In this document: piece by piece, positions 36,358 through 50,029 of the stretch
Layout: each line of letters begins with the position of its first letter
Numbering within the stretch: position 1 is the first letter of the stretch
Source of the DNA: Linderina pennispora
Taxonomy: Eukaryota; Kickxellomycota; Kickxellomycetes; Kickxellales; Kickxellaceae
NCBI RefSeq assembly: GCF_002104995.1
Contig: NW_024468261.1
Coordinates: 1 to 64,000, forward strand
DNA: 64,000 bases
Direction of reading: 5' to 3'
Notes under the pieces: generated by a model
Database searches by the model: none
What the model saw: the letters and a program-made list of their open reading frames with translations, nothing else
What the model was told of the DNA's origin: nothing
Translations under genes and position numbers: made by a program

Positions 36358-39300
36358 ATGTTTGAGGGTGTTGTTGCTACAGTGCTGAACAGGTTCCTGG
36401 GCAACTATGTCACGAATCTCGAGACGAACCAGCTGAAGCTTGGAATTTGGCAAGGTAAAACCCAGTTGAGCTCTGAAGAGCGCATACGGAAGGGAATGCA
36501 GCCCAGAGGTTAAAAGGCACCTTTTTTATTGTGTAGGTGACGTCAAACTTGAGAAGCTCCGTCTGAAGACAGACGCGCTGGACAAGCTCCACCTACCGAT
36601 AGACGTGAAGGAGGGCTGGCTTGGCACGCTGACGATCTCGATTCCCTGGTCGAACCTCAAGGGGGCGCCAGTTCGCATAAGCATTGACGACGTGTTTCTT
36701 CTTGCCACGCCTCGGTTCCAAGAGGACTTTAATGCCGAAGAGGAAGACGAGCGTGAATATGTGCGTAAAATGCACAAGCTGGAGCAAGACGAGCTGGTCA
36801 AAGAGCACCAGCGCCTTAAGAGCGGTAGTGTGAATGAGGACGAGCGCAAGCAGGCATCGTTCACCGAGCAGCTGGTGGCGAAAATTGTCGACAATCTCCA
36901 GATAGTAATCAAGAACATCCATGTGCGCTATGAGGACGACAAGAGCAACCCCAAGCACATGTTCGCTGTAGGAGCGACCTTGGGCGAGCTCTCGGCAGTG
37001 TCGACCGATGAGGAGTGGCGCGAGACGTTCATCCATGACTCGGGCAGCGTGATACGCAAGATGCTGAAGCTGGCGCGCTTCTCGATGTACTGGGACACAG
37101 ACTGCAAGACACTACAGGGACTGAGCCAAAGCGAGCTGCTGGAGCAGTTTGCGTCGGCGATTGGGTCAGCGGACCGCCATGAGCCGATTCTCCGGCCGGT
37201 TGTTGGAAGCGGCAAGCTGACGATGAATAGGCGGGCGGGCCCCGACGAGATCCGCACCATGGCGAATTTCGAATTCGACCAGCTGGCATTTGAGCTCGAT
37301 GACGAGCAGTACGTGGACGCGTTGTTGCTAACCACCTCGTTTGATTACGCAATGCGGCAGCGCCGGTATCGCCAGCACCGGCCGGCTCCGGGCATCAGGC
37401 CAAAGGATGACCCGAAGGCGTGGCTGCTGTTTGCGATGCGCAGTGTTTACGACGAAATCCACGACTTCAATTACCGTCGCACGTGGGAGTTCCAGAAGAA
37501 GCGCAGGGATGACAGGCTGCTGTATTTGCGCACGTATACGACGCTTAAGGTCAACAGCAAGCTGCCCAAGGTGGACCAGACGGCACTGGACCAGCTCCAC
37601 CGATCACTGTCGTACCAGGACATCCGATTCTATCGGGCTTTAGCGGAGGCCAAAATGCGCAAGATGCGTAGTGAGATCCGCCGGCGCAAGAGCGGGCTGC
37701 TCAGTGGTGGAAGCAGTGGTAGTGACCAAGGGTGCAGCTGCAGGTACAGCGGGTGCTGGTGTTTCTGGATGGGTTGGCAGCTGGATCAGCGGCTGGGTAG
37801 GCGGTAGCGGCACAGCTGCTGGTGGGCAGACGCAAGCCAATGCTGAAAGCCTGAACGATGCCGAAGACACCCAGCTATCAGAGAAGCAGGTGCAGGAGCT
37901 ATACGATACGATCGAGTTCAACGAGGACCTGGTCGATGATGCCGAGTATGACCTACCAAAGGAGACGATTAAGCTCGCGGCCACTGTCCTGCTGCGATCG
38001 GGATCTCTGAAGCTGAAGGTGGACCGCAAGAACCGTGACCACACGCTGATGGGTATCTTCTATGACTTGCTGAAGGTTGATCTGCTGCAGCGCCCGCAGA
38101 ATATCGTTGCCGACGTTTCCATGCATCGGTTCGAGGTAGTCGATGGCACTCTACCAGGGACGCAATACCCGAAGATGATATACTTGAATCCCGATGCGCG
38201 GGAGCTCGACAGCGACTCGTCTGGGATGCACGACGTGATAACAGCGGTGGCTGATGCACCGGGAGGCATGGCGGCGCTGCTGGAGCACGACTCGAACAAC
38301 GTCCAGGATCCATTCATGAAGGTGCATTTCGAGAAGGACCCCCTGGATGGGCATGCAGATTCTATGCTCAACATGAAGGTCAAGTCGCTGCACGTGGTGT
38401 ACCACCCGACGGCGGCCAAGGCGATCATGGACTTTTTCGAGCCGCCGTCCAGCGCCTCGGCCGAGTCCATGCACGCGCTGATTGCGGCAGCCTCCAAGTC
38501 AGTCGCAGGGCTTCGCGACCAGACGCGGGCGGGGCTCGAGTATGCGCTGGCAAAGCACAAGACGGTCGATGTGAAGGTGGATTTCGATGCGCCTGTGTTT
38601 GTAATCCCGCAGAATGTCACGGACCCGCACAGTCAGGTGGTGGTGCTCGATACTGGATATCTTACAGTGGAGTCGCAGCTGGTTGACCAGGTCACGATGG
38701 AGCGCATTCGGCAGAAGGAGAGCATTGTGCTGTCGCCTGAGGAAATGAAGGAGCTCGAGAGCCTGATGTACGACCACTTTGATATGCAGCTGCATAGCAC
38801 CCAGCTACTGGTAGGTAACGACCTGCAGGCGTGTATGCGGGCGCTGACCAGCGGCGCGGCCGACACTAAGCTGCATGTGGTAGACAAGATTGAGCTCAGC
38901 TTTGACCTCGGGCTGTGCATTTTGCCCGAGCCGCCAATGCACATGCCCAAGGTCACGCTTGACGGCAGCCTGCCATCGCTGCAGGTGTTTTTCTCGGACC
39001 GCAAGTACAAGGCGGTGATGTCGACAATTGATCTGATTGTTGAGGCCCTGAACGAAGACGAGCCGGACCTCACCGGGCAGTACGAGGCTGGCAGCCCGCA
39101 TGTGCAGCCGACGGCTTTTGGGGCCGGTGGGATCTTCTCCCGTATCTCTGAGGTTCCTGACAGATCTGATGATCCAGCAATGGCATTGCAGGCAGACTCT
39201 GACGATGCAAAGTCGGATTCGGACGATGCCGGTTCAGTAGACGAGTTCTTCGAGACCACCGATGCCATTACTGATGGCGAGGCGGCAGGGGACGCTGCGG

Positions 39301-42300
39301 CGCAAAAAGAACCGCGAGGGCAGGCGCAAGGTCGGCAAGGAGCCGGAGCGGCCGCTGGTGCGCGTGACGTTCTCTGTGGATAACCTGGTTGGGTTTATCT
39401 GGCGCACGCACGACGACGGCAGGGACGATCTGCACATAGCGGATATTGCAGTGACGGGGTTTGCAGTTGAGGTAGTCAATCGTCCCTTTGACTTGTCAGC
39501 GGACGTCACAATCCACCAGATCACAGTTGAAGACCACCTGATGTTGGGCGGGATGGCTGGCTCCCCACATGTCTATGCGTTGACATCGGACATTGCACAG
39601 GCAGATGTGAATGGGGAGACGGACAAGAATCTGGTTGTGGTGAAGTACCACCGCTGCCAGGGCGACCATCCGGAGTTCACAACCACCTACGAGTCCATCG
39701 GGCAGACGGTCGATGTTGAGGTCTCGTACCTGGATCTGATGGTCGTGCGCAAGACCATTCTGACCTGCTACGACTTCATCCTGAAGACATTTCACTGACG
39801 AGAAGAAGAACAGCGAGCGGGGCAGCAGCTCAGCAATGTCGATGACGGAGCATCTGAGCAAAGCGACAAGATGGTCGACTCGCTGCTGCAGCAGGCGCTG
39901 GATACTATCCGGGTCGACGTGCGGCTCAAGGGGACAGATTTCAGTCTCTGCCACGACGACGGGCTGCCGGTGGCCTTGCTGTCGGTCACAGCGGCAGCGG
40001 TGCGGGTGATTGTCACCGAGGAGGTCGTCGTGGAAGCCAAAGTTGGCAACATCATGTTAGTGGACCAGCTCGATACGGTGCCGGCAGCTACCGGAGCGCT
40101 GGGTGGACACCATCAGACGCACGACGAGATTGACCCGAACCGGCTCCTTCTGTACGTGAAGGGTGATGAGCTGGCGGACTTCAGATACCAGACATTCGAC
40201 CCGCACAGCGCTGGGTTCCCGGGCCACAATAGTGCAGTGAAACTGCGGGTGGGCGCTGCACATCTGACGTTTGTCGAGCGGCCGATCCGCGAGCTGATGC
40301 TCTTTGGATCGCGGTTCTCGGCCATGCACGGGTTGTTTGAGGCAGCGCGGCAGGCGGCTGCCTACGGGACGTCGCAGCTGACTGAGGAGATGATTGGTAC
40401 GGGGCAGAAAGTACATTTCGATGTGGTGATGTCGGCGCCGGTGATTGCGTTCCCGCGCGACGGCTTCATGCCGTATGCAGCGGACGGCGGCCAGGGCCTG
40501 GCAGTGGATATGCTGGTAGCGCAGCCGGGCGAACTGTCAATTTCGAACGAATTCACGACGGTGCGTGAGATGGACCGGGACTGGGACATCAACCGTATTT
40601 CACTGGCTTTGCGGCGAATCGGCATCACGTCGATGTTCTCGACCGACTCGGCCGAGCACATGCAGTTTGGGCAAGGCGAAGCGCCAGGAACTGCAGATTC
40701 TGGAGGACGTTGATTTCGGTATGGACATGCATATTCTGATTGACGGGCATATCCCCGGATGCATGCGTCCGGTGACCGAGCTGATCGGCACGCTGAGCCC
40801 AGTGAAGATGCGGCTGACCGAGTTCCAGTACAAGGTCATCTATGATCTCTTGGGGGTCATCGCGCGGGTATTCGGTAACGACCCCAATGCGCCGGCAGTA
40901 GCTGATCCGCTGATCAACGACAAGGTCCTGGATCTGTCGATTCTGCGCGACAACCCGGCCACCAGCAATGCGGAGAATGCGCAGAAGGCGCTGGAGAACC
41001 TGGGGCAGGCGGCACGCACGCCCGATGTCGACGATGCACTGGGCAGCTACGCGACTATCGATTTGTATGTGACACTGTCGACGATCCAGCTGGAGTTGTT
41101 CCAGGGCAGTGGGTTCCATCTGGACTCGATCCAGCGGGCGTCGTTCACGCGTGCCGACATCAACGGGCTGTCGGTGAAGTACCGGGCCAAGGCGAATGGC
41201 GATAGCAAGGCGGAGTTTGCGATTAATGCGGTGCGGGCCTACGATACTAGACCAGGGACGCAGAACCAGTTCACACAGCTTATCAGCCCGACGACTGAAG
41301 GCAGGCACGGGCAGCAGGCAGAGGACGGGGCGCATGTGGCCAGCAGCATGCATGCGATGGCCAGGGATGGGCCGGTGGACGAGGATGCGAGCAGCCCGCA
41401 GCTGATCTGCCACATTGACATGCGGCCGAACCAGGACATGGTTCTGCTTCTGACGCTCGACAGTCCGCGCGTGGTGCTGGTGCTCGACCACGTGTTCATT
41501 CTGGTGGGCTTTGTAATGAGTGTGTTCCCGCAGCAGGCGCCCGAACAGCAAAAGCAAAGGCCAAGCGGAGACATGCCCAGCAGCGACTTTGAGTCGACCG
41601 GCGGACTGATCTACAAGGTGGATGTTTTGCACCCTGAGTTTATTCTGCTGGCCGACCCGACCAGCCGCAGCTCGGAGGCTCTGGTTCTGTCGATCAGCCA
41701 GATAATTGTGGCCCAGGAGGGTATGTTCTGCACGACGATAGACGAGATCGGCGTATCGCTCTGCAGCATCGACCGGCGCAAGGAGACAGCCCGCAGTGTT
41801 ATGGATCCGTTTACGGTCATCACCACCATGGACCAGCGTGTGACGCCCGGCGATATCGTCAAGGGAGTGCCGACACACTCTGTCACGGACATTTCGGTTG
41901 ATGTCGGCAGCCTGTTGCTACGTGTGGGCATCAATGACGCTATCCTGATGCTCGATATCTTCAACCATGCAATGGAGCTGATGTACAAGCAGGCCGAGGA
42001 GCCAGCGGATACTGACAAGCACGAGGTGGGCTCCAGCCTGGGCAGGACGGATGTGCAGTCGCAGCCAGTGGAAGGATCGGTGAGTGGCAGCTCGACGCGC
42101 AATGCTTCCCACGACTCCAAACCCGTCGGCGCGAATAATCAAAGAGACGATGCGGGTGACGGTGGCGTCGCTGCGGTTCGTCGTAATCCGGGACATCTTT
42201 GGCCTGCCAGTGTACGGCTGCACGGCGAAGGGGTTCCACGTAGATATTTCTGACTGGAGCATTGCCATGCGGATCAAGTCGGATCTTCAGCTGCAAGCAT

Positions 42301-45300
42301 CGTACTTTAACCGACGCAACTCGCACTGGGAGCCGTTTATTGAGCCGTGGAGGTGCGCTTTAAACATGCAGCAGGCGGATGGCGGGTCGCAGAAAATCGA
42401 CATCAACTCGGCGGATCGGCTGCATGTGAACGCATCGCACACGTTCATCGAGGAGACGCTGAGCCTTTTGTACCAGTGGAACGACGAGATGGACAAGCAC
42501 GCCAAGCAAAAGGAGACTGCCAAGCCCACGGGCGAACGCATGCCGTATGTGCTGATTAACCGGACCGGCATTGACTGTCATGTGTGGGTGGATCTGCCTG
42601 AGGGCGCTAATGCGCGCACCGAGCGCATCGATACAACACCCGTCCTATTGCGGGACGGCTCGAGCCTTCCGTGGCGGTTCGAGGACTGGCGGCGGCGCCG
42701 CGAGCAGCTCGAGGTCAAGTCGCATCCACCTTAGGGATCCAGTTTGCCAACGGCCAGTGGGAGTGGCTACGGCGCGTGCAGGTGGACCGTGAGGGCGTCA
42801 AATACTATTCTTTGCAGCCGGCGCTCGACAGCATCCTGCATCGGCTGGCAGTGGAGGTCAGCCTGGACGCTGCCAATCTGGTTAAGAGGGTAACCCTACG
42901 TAGCCCTTTGGTGGTCGAGAACCAGACGCGCGTGGCTATGGAGGTGGCGATGTGCGATTACCGCGGGGAGATGCGCACGGATGCGGCGGTGATCCAGCCC
43001 GGCGAGGATCTGCCGCTGCCATTGCTGTTTTGCCACCAGTATGCGGTGCGGGCACGGCCTGAGCAAGGGTTTCGGGTATGCGTGGTCGTCGCAGTATATC
43101 TTCTGGCGTGACTTCCTCGGCCAAGACGCACGCACCGAACTCTGCTGCCTGCCCAGCACCGCCGAGCCGACCCGCACCTTGACCGCCAACGACGTGTATG
43201 TAGGCGGGAAGAACGCGAAAATTGCGCGCAGCGACGTGGTGCCATTCTTCATCCACTTCAACGCCCTGTGCGATGCCCGCAACCCGGCATTATACAAGTA
43301 CCCGTTCATGCGTTTGGTGATGACGCCGCCGCTGGAGATCGAGAATCTGCTGCCATATCCAATCAACTTTATTGTGGTTGACAAGACGGCCAACCGGCGG
43401 TGGGTCAGTTCGCTTGAGTACGGCGGCACGGCGGCTGTGCATGCCGTGCAGCCCGGGCACTTGGTATTGCTGAGCATCAAGATCCCCGAGGCTGGGTTTG
43501 ATCACTGCGACGGCACGATCATCGAGAGCCCTGACGAGGACGAGTATCCGGTGGACAATGACGTGGCCATGACCGACCGCGACGGGCTGCGGCTTTTGCT
43601 GAAGCTGCACCGCATGGACATTCCGAACTCGGGCGGGCGCTGCCGTCGCATCAGCATCTACGCACCCTATGTGATGGTCAACCGCACCAGCCTGCCATTG
43701 TTTTTCTCCAGCAAGAGCTTTTTCAAGGGCATCATGGCTGTGGCCGGCCAGAACATCTCGGGCAACCGCCCGCAGCCAGTCTCGCTGGCCAGCCGGCTTT
43801 TGCCCTCCACCAACGACTTTACCAGAGAACAGCCGCCCAGCTCCGATTCCGCACGGCCGCTGATGTTCTCGTTCGGGTCGTATGATTTGCGGAACCGCGC
43901 GCTGGTCAGGGCCGGCAACAGCGAGTGGAGCAAGCCATTAAGCTTTGACGCCATTGGCAGTGCCTCAGAGTTCTCGATCCCGGCCACCGACGGCATTTCC
44001 GATATGCATTTCGGTATTGAGATTGATCCAGGCCTGGGCCGGTACTCGCATACACGCGTGGTGACGTTCTCATCGCGGTACGTGGTCAAGAACCAGTCGG
44101 GCCTGGCCCTGCAGTACCGCACAGTCTACAACACCGACTCGTCGGTGCGTATCAATGACGGCGAGCGCCAGCCATTGCATACTATGTACAAGGCGCGGCG
44201 GCGGCTGCTGACGGTTGCGTGTGCGCCAGAGGATGGAGGAGCAGCACAAGTAAGCGATATCGCGTGGTCAGCTCCCTTCAGCATCGACGACATTGGCCGC
44301 ATCTTCGTGCGTGTGCCCACCGCCCACGGCGAGATCCTGGCCAAGGTGGATGTGGTGATGGAAGGCGCCTGCCTATTCGTGATCCTGCAGCAAGAGACGC
44401 GGTACTGGCCGTTCCGCATCGAAAATAACACGGAGGTGGACATAACCGTGTGGCAGTACCGCGAGCGCGTGTCGTCCGACCAGCGGCCAAACGATGCAGT
44501 CGGCCGTATTCCATCGCCGACGGGTTCGCCGGCCCGTGACGTATCCGATGGTAGCGAGAAGCGCTACAAGGTCATGGCCGGCCAGACATTGGAGTATGCG
44601 TGGGACCAGCCAACAGCAGCCCGCAAGCTGCTGGTCATTAGCGCTCTGGGCAAGACCCGGCGGATCAGTCTGCAGGAGATTGGCGAGCAGACGCCGTTTG
44701 AGTTTGCCAAGCCGGCATTGCCGCCCAGGCGCGGGGCGTCGCCGGCCACTGTGGCCAATGCGCTGGCTCACACTACCATGAATGTCGATGTCGTGGCATC
44801 CGGCCCCAGCCAGGTCCTGAAGCTGACCGGATACACGCCTGACAGCCATTATATGCCGCAGATGAGCCGTGTGCAGTCCACGAGCCGTTTATCTCGCACC
44901 CCGACCGCCCAGACCACCTCGTCCGAGTCGTCGGTGACCAAACGCAATGAGGAGCGGTTTGAGGTTGTGGGCGGTGACGAAAAGACAAATTTTGTGTTCC
45001 GCCTCGGCCTCGAGGGCGGCATCGGCGTGTCTCTGATTAACAAGTACGCCAGCGAGATCCTGTTCGCGACCCTGTCTGATGTCGAGCTCAAGCTCACCGA
45101 CTCGACGTCGAACCAGACTGCCCGGCTGACTGTCAAATGGGTGCAGATCGACAACCAGATCTACGGCGCCTTGTATCCGATTGTGCTCTACCCGACCACA
45201 CTGGGCGTGGCCACGCCCGGCACCGCCACCCCGCCGGCCTTGCAAGCGGTGGTGGTGCGTGCCAAGGACAACTCGTATGGCGTCGAGTATTTCAAGTATG

Positions 45301-46883
45301 CCTCGGTATTGGCCCAGGAGCTGTCGGTGGAACTCGACGAGGACTTTTTGTATGCACTGCTGGATTTCGTCAAATTTGATACGCCAGGTGATACGCCAAG
45401 CCAGGGTATCGCGCGCATGCTGGACTCAGGCATCCCCGAGGTGTCAGCACTGGACGAGGGCCTGCAGCTGTACTTTGAGTTCCTGCATATCCAGCCATTC
45501 AAGCTGAACATTTCGTTTATGCGCACACAGCGCCTGGACATTGGCGGCGACCCGACCGCGCGCCAGGCCCAGAGCATCACCAGCTACAATTCGCGCCTGG
45601 CTATGACTGGCAGCGCCGAGCAGGCGGGTGAAGGTGTGGCCAGCACACCCGGTGTAGTCGCCTACGCCACTAACGTACTGACCATGGCCATCGGCAATGT
45701 CAACGAAGCGCCCGTGTATCTGAACGCACTGATCATGCAAAATGTGCGCGTCTCTATGGCTATTCTCAGCGACCGCATGTACAAGCACTATTCGCAGGAG
45801 GTCTTTGCTCAGGTCTACAAGGTCGTCGGCAGCGCCAATCTCCTGGGTAACCCGGTCGGTCTCTTCAACAACATCAGCTCGGGTGTCTCCGACTTCTTCT
45901 ACGAGCCCTATCAGGGCTTTGTCATGAGCGACCGGCCGCAGGATTTTGGCTTCGGCTTGGCCCGCGGCACCGCGTCGTTGTTCAAAAAGACTGTGTTCGG
46001 TATGACTGACAGTTTCAGCAAGTTCACCGACTCTGTCTCCAAGGGCCTGTCGGCAGCCACCCTGGACCCGCAGTTCCAGAGCGCCCGCACGCTTAACCGC
46101 GTCCGCAATAAGCCCAAACACGCGATTTACGGCGTAGCCCGCGGCGCTGAGTCGTTGGCCAAAGGCGTTGGATCGGGCTTGGCCGGCGTTGTCATGCGGC
46201 CGATCGAGGGAGCCGAGCAGGAGGGGGTGGGCGGTTTCCTCAAGGGCGTCGGCAAGGGCCTCGTCGGTGTCGTCACCAAGCCCATGATTGGGATGTTCGA
46301 CCTGGCCTCCAACGTCACCGAAGGGATCCGCAACACCACCACGCTCTTTGAGCGTGACCTCGACCGCCTCCGCCTACCACGCCATATCGGCAAAGACGGC
46401 ATCCTCGCCATATACTCCGAGCGCGAGGCCCTGGGCCAGGCCTGGATGCGCGAGCTCAGAAAGGGCGCGTACGCATACGACTCGTACTTGGCCCATCTGG
46501 AGCTGCCTGGGTCGGACATGGTTGTGCTATTGACATACCAGCGTTTGGTCATGTTCAGGCGCGCCAAACCCGATGACGCCGGCATGGCTGTGGGTGCCGC
46601 CGGGTCATCAATCGAGACCGGCTCGGCTACTGGTGCCATCGGCGTCAGCGCGTCAAATGCCGCCAAGGCCCAGGTCGAGTGGGAGCAGGATATCAAGAGC
46701 CTGCATAGCATCCAGCTGGAGGCTGGCGGGATTTCACTCAAACTACCCGCTCTGCCCGACGGCCAGGGCGCCCCGCCCGGTCCCTTCATTCCCATTGCCG
46801 ATGCCCAGAGCCGCCGTTGGTTCTATGACAAGATCAAGGAAGCTGTCAAGGCACTGGTGGATGACCGCAAGGAGCTAAATTAA
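36358..46883 (+). CDS. VPS13: VPS13 bridge-like lipid transfer protein (several frame breaks)
   Basis: VPS13 moves bulk phospholipid between membranes at contact sites. Exon 1 (36358-36454, MFEGVVATVLNRFLGNYVTN...) joins at 36537 after an 82-bp GT-AG intron. The chorein N-terminus continues GDVKLEKLRLKTDALDKL...GWLGTLTISIPW. The long RBG groove region follows, then VAB-type repeats in 43000-44900 (NRTSLPLFF, FSSRYVVKNQSGLALQYR). The C-terminal helical region has GSANLLGNPVGLFNNI, AIYGVARGAESLAKG and a PH-like end (DMVVLLTYQRLVMFRR). The reading frame changes near 37720, 39300, 39790, 40690, 42150, 42700 and 43085. Protein similarity continues through every break, so I read them as single-base errors; a decayed gene would also show substitutions and stops. 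The total is about 3,480 aa, typical of VPS13. Confidence 0.92.
36455..36536 (+). other. VPS13 intron 1 (GT-AG)
   Basis: GTAAAA at the 5' side and TTTATTGTGTAG at the 3' side. Removing these 82 bases joins ...LGIWQ to GDVKLEK in frame, exactly the conserved VPS13 N-terminal sequence. Confidence 0.85.
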
Positions 46884-47115
46884 TGAAGAGCACGGCTATT
46901 TATTTACAATGAACATTTTAGTTCTCTTTGAAACATCACAGAAGGCTACTAGAATTACTCTGCTCGTGATGTGAGCTCGGCTGCTAGTCAGCATGAGTTG
47001 ACACGTCGATAAGAGCATCACGGCGAACCGGTCATTTGAATGTGTCGGATGGTTGTTGGTGCAATGGTCTATCATGGACATCTCCTATCTTGATGGCCTG
47101 CTCAGTGCAGGCGCT

Positions 47116-47712
47116 TCAGGCTGGTCGCTGCTGCTGACAGCAGAACCGCCTGCTTGCACGCCTCTTGCGCGGTTCTTTGTTTCCAGGGGTGGTGCCAGAA
47201 GCATCGGCAACAATGGCCGTAGAAGCGACGGAACCGTTCAGGAATACTGCCTGAATCACAGAGTGACTGGAAAATGAGCCCTGAAGTTTAGAACTGCTGC
47301 GAGATCGCGGTTCAAGAGCCGAGACGAATAGGCTCGCCTGTATTGTGCCATGGCCTGCTTACATGACTCGCTTGTACAGCGGAGAAGGCCATGGCACTTC
47401 ACAGTTGGGTTCTTCGATCTCTGGTAGGGCGGCGGATTGGGAACATGTCGGAATGTCTGCAGCGACTTTTTCGCAGCAGAACGGGCACATCCGACGATGT
47501 CCGGAATTCGTCGATCAGATAGACTTCAAAGCCATGGTGCTTGAACTTGTCGCGCCATCCCTTGCCACGAATTGGCACATGGTGCCGGGCCATCGGCGCA
47601 CTCCAATTGCCCATGATCAGCACTGGAGTCTGGACCGAACTTGCTCCGGAGTTTTGCGGCAAGCCAGCGGTTCCAATTCTGAGCGGCGAGGATGCGGAAA
47701 TTGAGTAACTCG
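47116..47712 (-). pseudogene. Fanzor/TnpB-like nuclease remnant (RuvC/zinc-ribbon end)
   Basis: Reading the minus strand across three frames gives an ordered C-terminal half of a TnpB/Fanzor-type RNA-guided nuclease (the Cas12f1-like TNB domain of fungal proteins): LIMGNWSAPMARHHVPIRGK, GFEVYLIDEFRTSS, MCPFCCEK (first zinc pair), then TVKCHGLLRCTSESC (second pair), LLNRDLAAVLNFR (RuvC-III-like Asp with N-R-D-x-A-A) and IPERFRRF. A basic tail NKEPRKRRASR follows. Only about 1,080 bp lie between VPS13 and the nucleoporin gene, so the N-terminal half cannot fit. The shifts near 47490 and 47450 could be sequencing errors, but the truncation is real. No flanking element ends were recognised. Confidence 0.65.
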
Positions 47713-47963
47713 ATTATTGGCACTGCTGGACCTACAAAATGCGAAGGACCTGAGATGAATGGGGCTTTGATATATGGTTCAATGTTCGATTTTCCAGTGC
47801 TATTCAGATATATATTTGACACCTTAGGATCTGAATCCATTAGCCAAAAGAGAGAGTCCTGTTTTAGGTGTTCAGAGAGTGAGTCATGCATACTCCACTG
47901 CGAGGCTCAAAAGAGCCTGAGTCGTTCCCAGCCCACTCAAAAACATTCTAGCGGACGATTGGA

Positions 47964-49899
47964 CTATAGAAGCATATATAGAGATTTCATCCTCCACAGC
48001 TTTAGCTTTACAACATCGCCCGCGCCAGGTTGCGCGCAGCACGCCGCTCGGACTACCGCCAGCTCGCTGTTGTGCTCCTCCTGGCCGCTTTGGCGGACCT
48101 GCTCCGCACACCGCATAATCTCCAAGGTCTCCTGCTCCCCAAACACCATCTCATTGCCTTCCAGCAACGGCACCGCGTCCACCAATAGGTCCTTCACAGG
48201 CATCCCGGGGCGCCAATTCTCCCACCAAAATTTCCAGCAGCGCCTTGCCCGCTACTTTCAGCTCGCGCTTCACATACGCCTCGTGGAAATCACGGTAAAG
48301 CGCCAGAAACTGCACCCGTGGGTGGACCACACCCAGCACGCCGTCTATGGCCGATCCATATGTCAGCTGGCCGCTCTCCAGGTACTCCTGCCACAGTTCA
48401 TTGCACACCGCCGCCACCTGGATATCGTCGTTGGCCTGGGCAAAATCTGAAATTGCCGCGCCACGCCGCCCGCGCCGCCACTGCTGGTGCGCGCGCTGCC
48501 GCAGAATCCGCTCCATGGCTTCCTGCAGCTTGTGCTTCTCGCACACGTCCAGGACTTGCTGGGCCATGCGATCCGACGTCATCGGCACCCGCATTGCCAC
48601 TTCTTGCATTTGCTCAGTGGCATTGGCCGCCCCCAGATAATCCATAACGACGCGCCACAGCTCCTCGTACACCAAATAGCTGTCGGCCAGTGCGCGCAGA
48701 TAGAACGCGCGTGGGTCCTCGGCAAACACATTGCGGAAGCTGTCCAGAATCCGAAGATGGCCCAGAAGGTCCGCCGAGTGTGCTGCCAGCCATCCGTCGA
48801 TCTGGTCGCTGCGCGCCAGGAACGCCGGCAGGTCCTGCTGCAGCAGCGCGATAAGCGCGTGGTCCAGCACGGTGAAATCCGATACCTCAAACTCCTGCCA
48901 CCGCCAGTTGCGTCAGCTCCGGTAGCCGGTCCGCCTGTGCTGCCGGTTCCCGGTACAATAGGCAGGCGCCTCAGCACGTCCTGCCACGACTTCGCCTGCC
49001 AATACGCCATCACCGGCCATCACTGCAGCCGCTCGCTGCATGCCCAAAAGCTCTGCGTCCCCAGGTGCATCCGAAAGCGCCCGCGCAATCTCCTTCCCCA
49101 CACCTGCCATATTGCAATTCCACGTCCGCCACCGCATCAGAAACTCGCCTCTCATTTCATCCACACCCATCACCGGCATTTCCCGGGCCACCGTGGCCAG
49201 GTGTTGCGCCAATTTGCTCGCCTTCAGCTCCGGCGCGATCCTCTGCAGGAGATCCGAGAGCAGAGCTTACTGTGTCCGCGCACCTGCCATCCTCTCCACG
49301 TTTCCCCATAGCTGCTTGCTCCGGGCGAGCTCAGCGGCCGACCGCCCCGACTCCTCCGGTAGCTGCACTGGGAAATTGACATTGAGCCACTGGAGCACCT
49401 GCATAGAGACAGCGCTGTCCAGCCCGTGTTGTGTGGTCGTCAGATACACGACCTCCAGGAGATGCCACACGGCGTGCATTTGTGCAAACACCTGGTCCTT
49501 TTCCACCTGCCTCAACAGCGCAGGCCCGGTACTGCGCGCTGATCCGCACTAGCCCAGCCATGTCCACCGTGTTCTCTGCCATCTGCGTCTGCAATGCCAT
49601 GAACGACGCGTGCGTCTCGTTGATAAACGCCGCGCGATCAAGGCCTATGGCCGTAGTCCATATTTGCACGCACTTTTCGTCGCTTCTTCGTGACTGGCTT
49701 CGTTAACAGCGTCTCGGTGGCCTTTATGCCTTGGGCGCAGAGCGCAAGCTGGCTGTGGATAGGGTGCGGCACGCTCAGCAGGGTGCAGTTTTGTGATGCC
49801 CACAAGGTGCTCTCGCCCGGCAAAAACAGCCCTGGGTCCAAGGTGCACTGCGGGTTCGGTCGCGCGCGAAACCGTGAACTTGTCCACTGCGGGCCTCAT
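47964..49899 (-). CDS. NUP85: NUP85-like nucleoporin (several frame breaks)
   Basis: This is a structural nucleoporin of the Y (Nup84/Nup107-160) complex, an all-helical ACE1-type protein. The start is MRPAVDKFTVSR (49899). Segments in several frames line up in order: GIKATETLLTKPVTKKRR, WTTAIGLDRAAFINE, VFAQMHAVWHLLEVVYL, LRILDSFRNVFAEDPRAFYL, ELWRVVMDYL, RVPMTSDRMAQQVLDVCEKH, then VHPRVQFLALYRDFHEAYV, KALLEILVGELAP and a last part with KDLLVDAVPLLEGNEMVF. The MTSDRMAQQVLDVCEKHKL and RDFH...LLEILVGELAP stretches match the NUP85/Nup75 C-terminus. At least five single-base breaks occur. Total about 645 codons, plausible for the family. I am fairly sure of the family but have no alignment score. 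Confidence 0.7.
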
Positions 49900-50029
49900 T
49901 TAATGAATTCTGTTTGTAAATGAGAATAAAAATATTGTGGAAATTGAGGGAAACAACAAAAAATGCTGAGGAAAGATTGCTTGACTGACGAGTTGCTCAG
50001 TATTTGTCTGGAAACTAATCAGATCGGGG

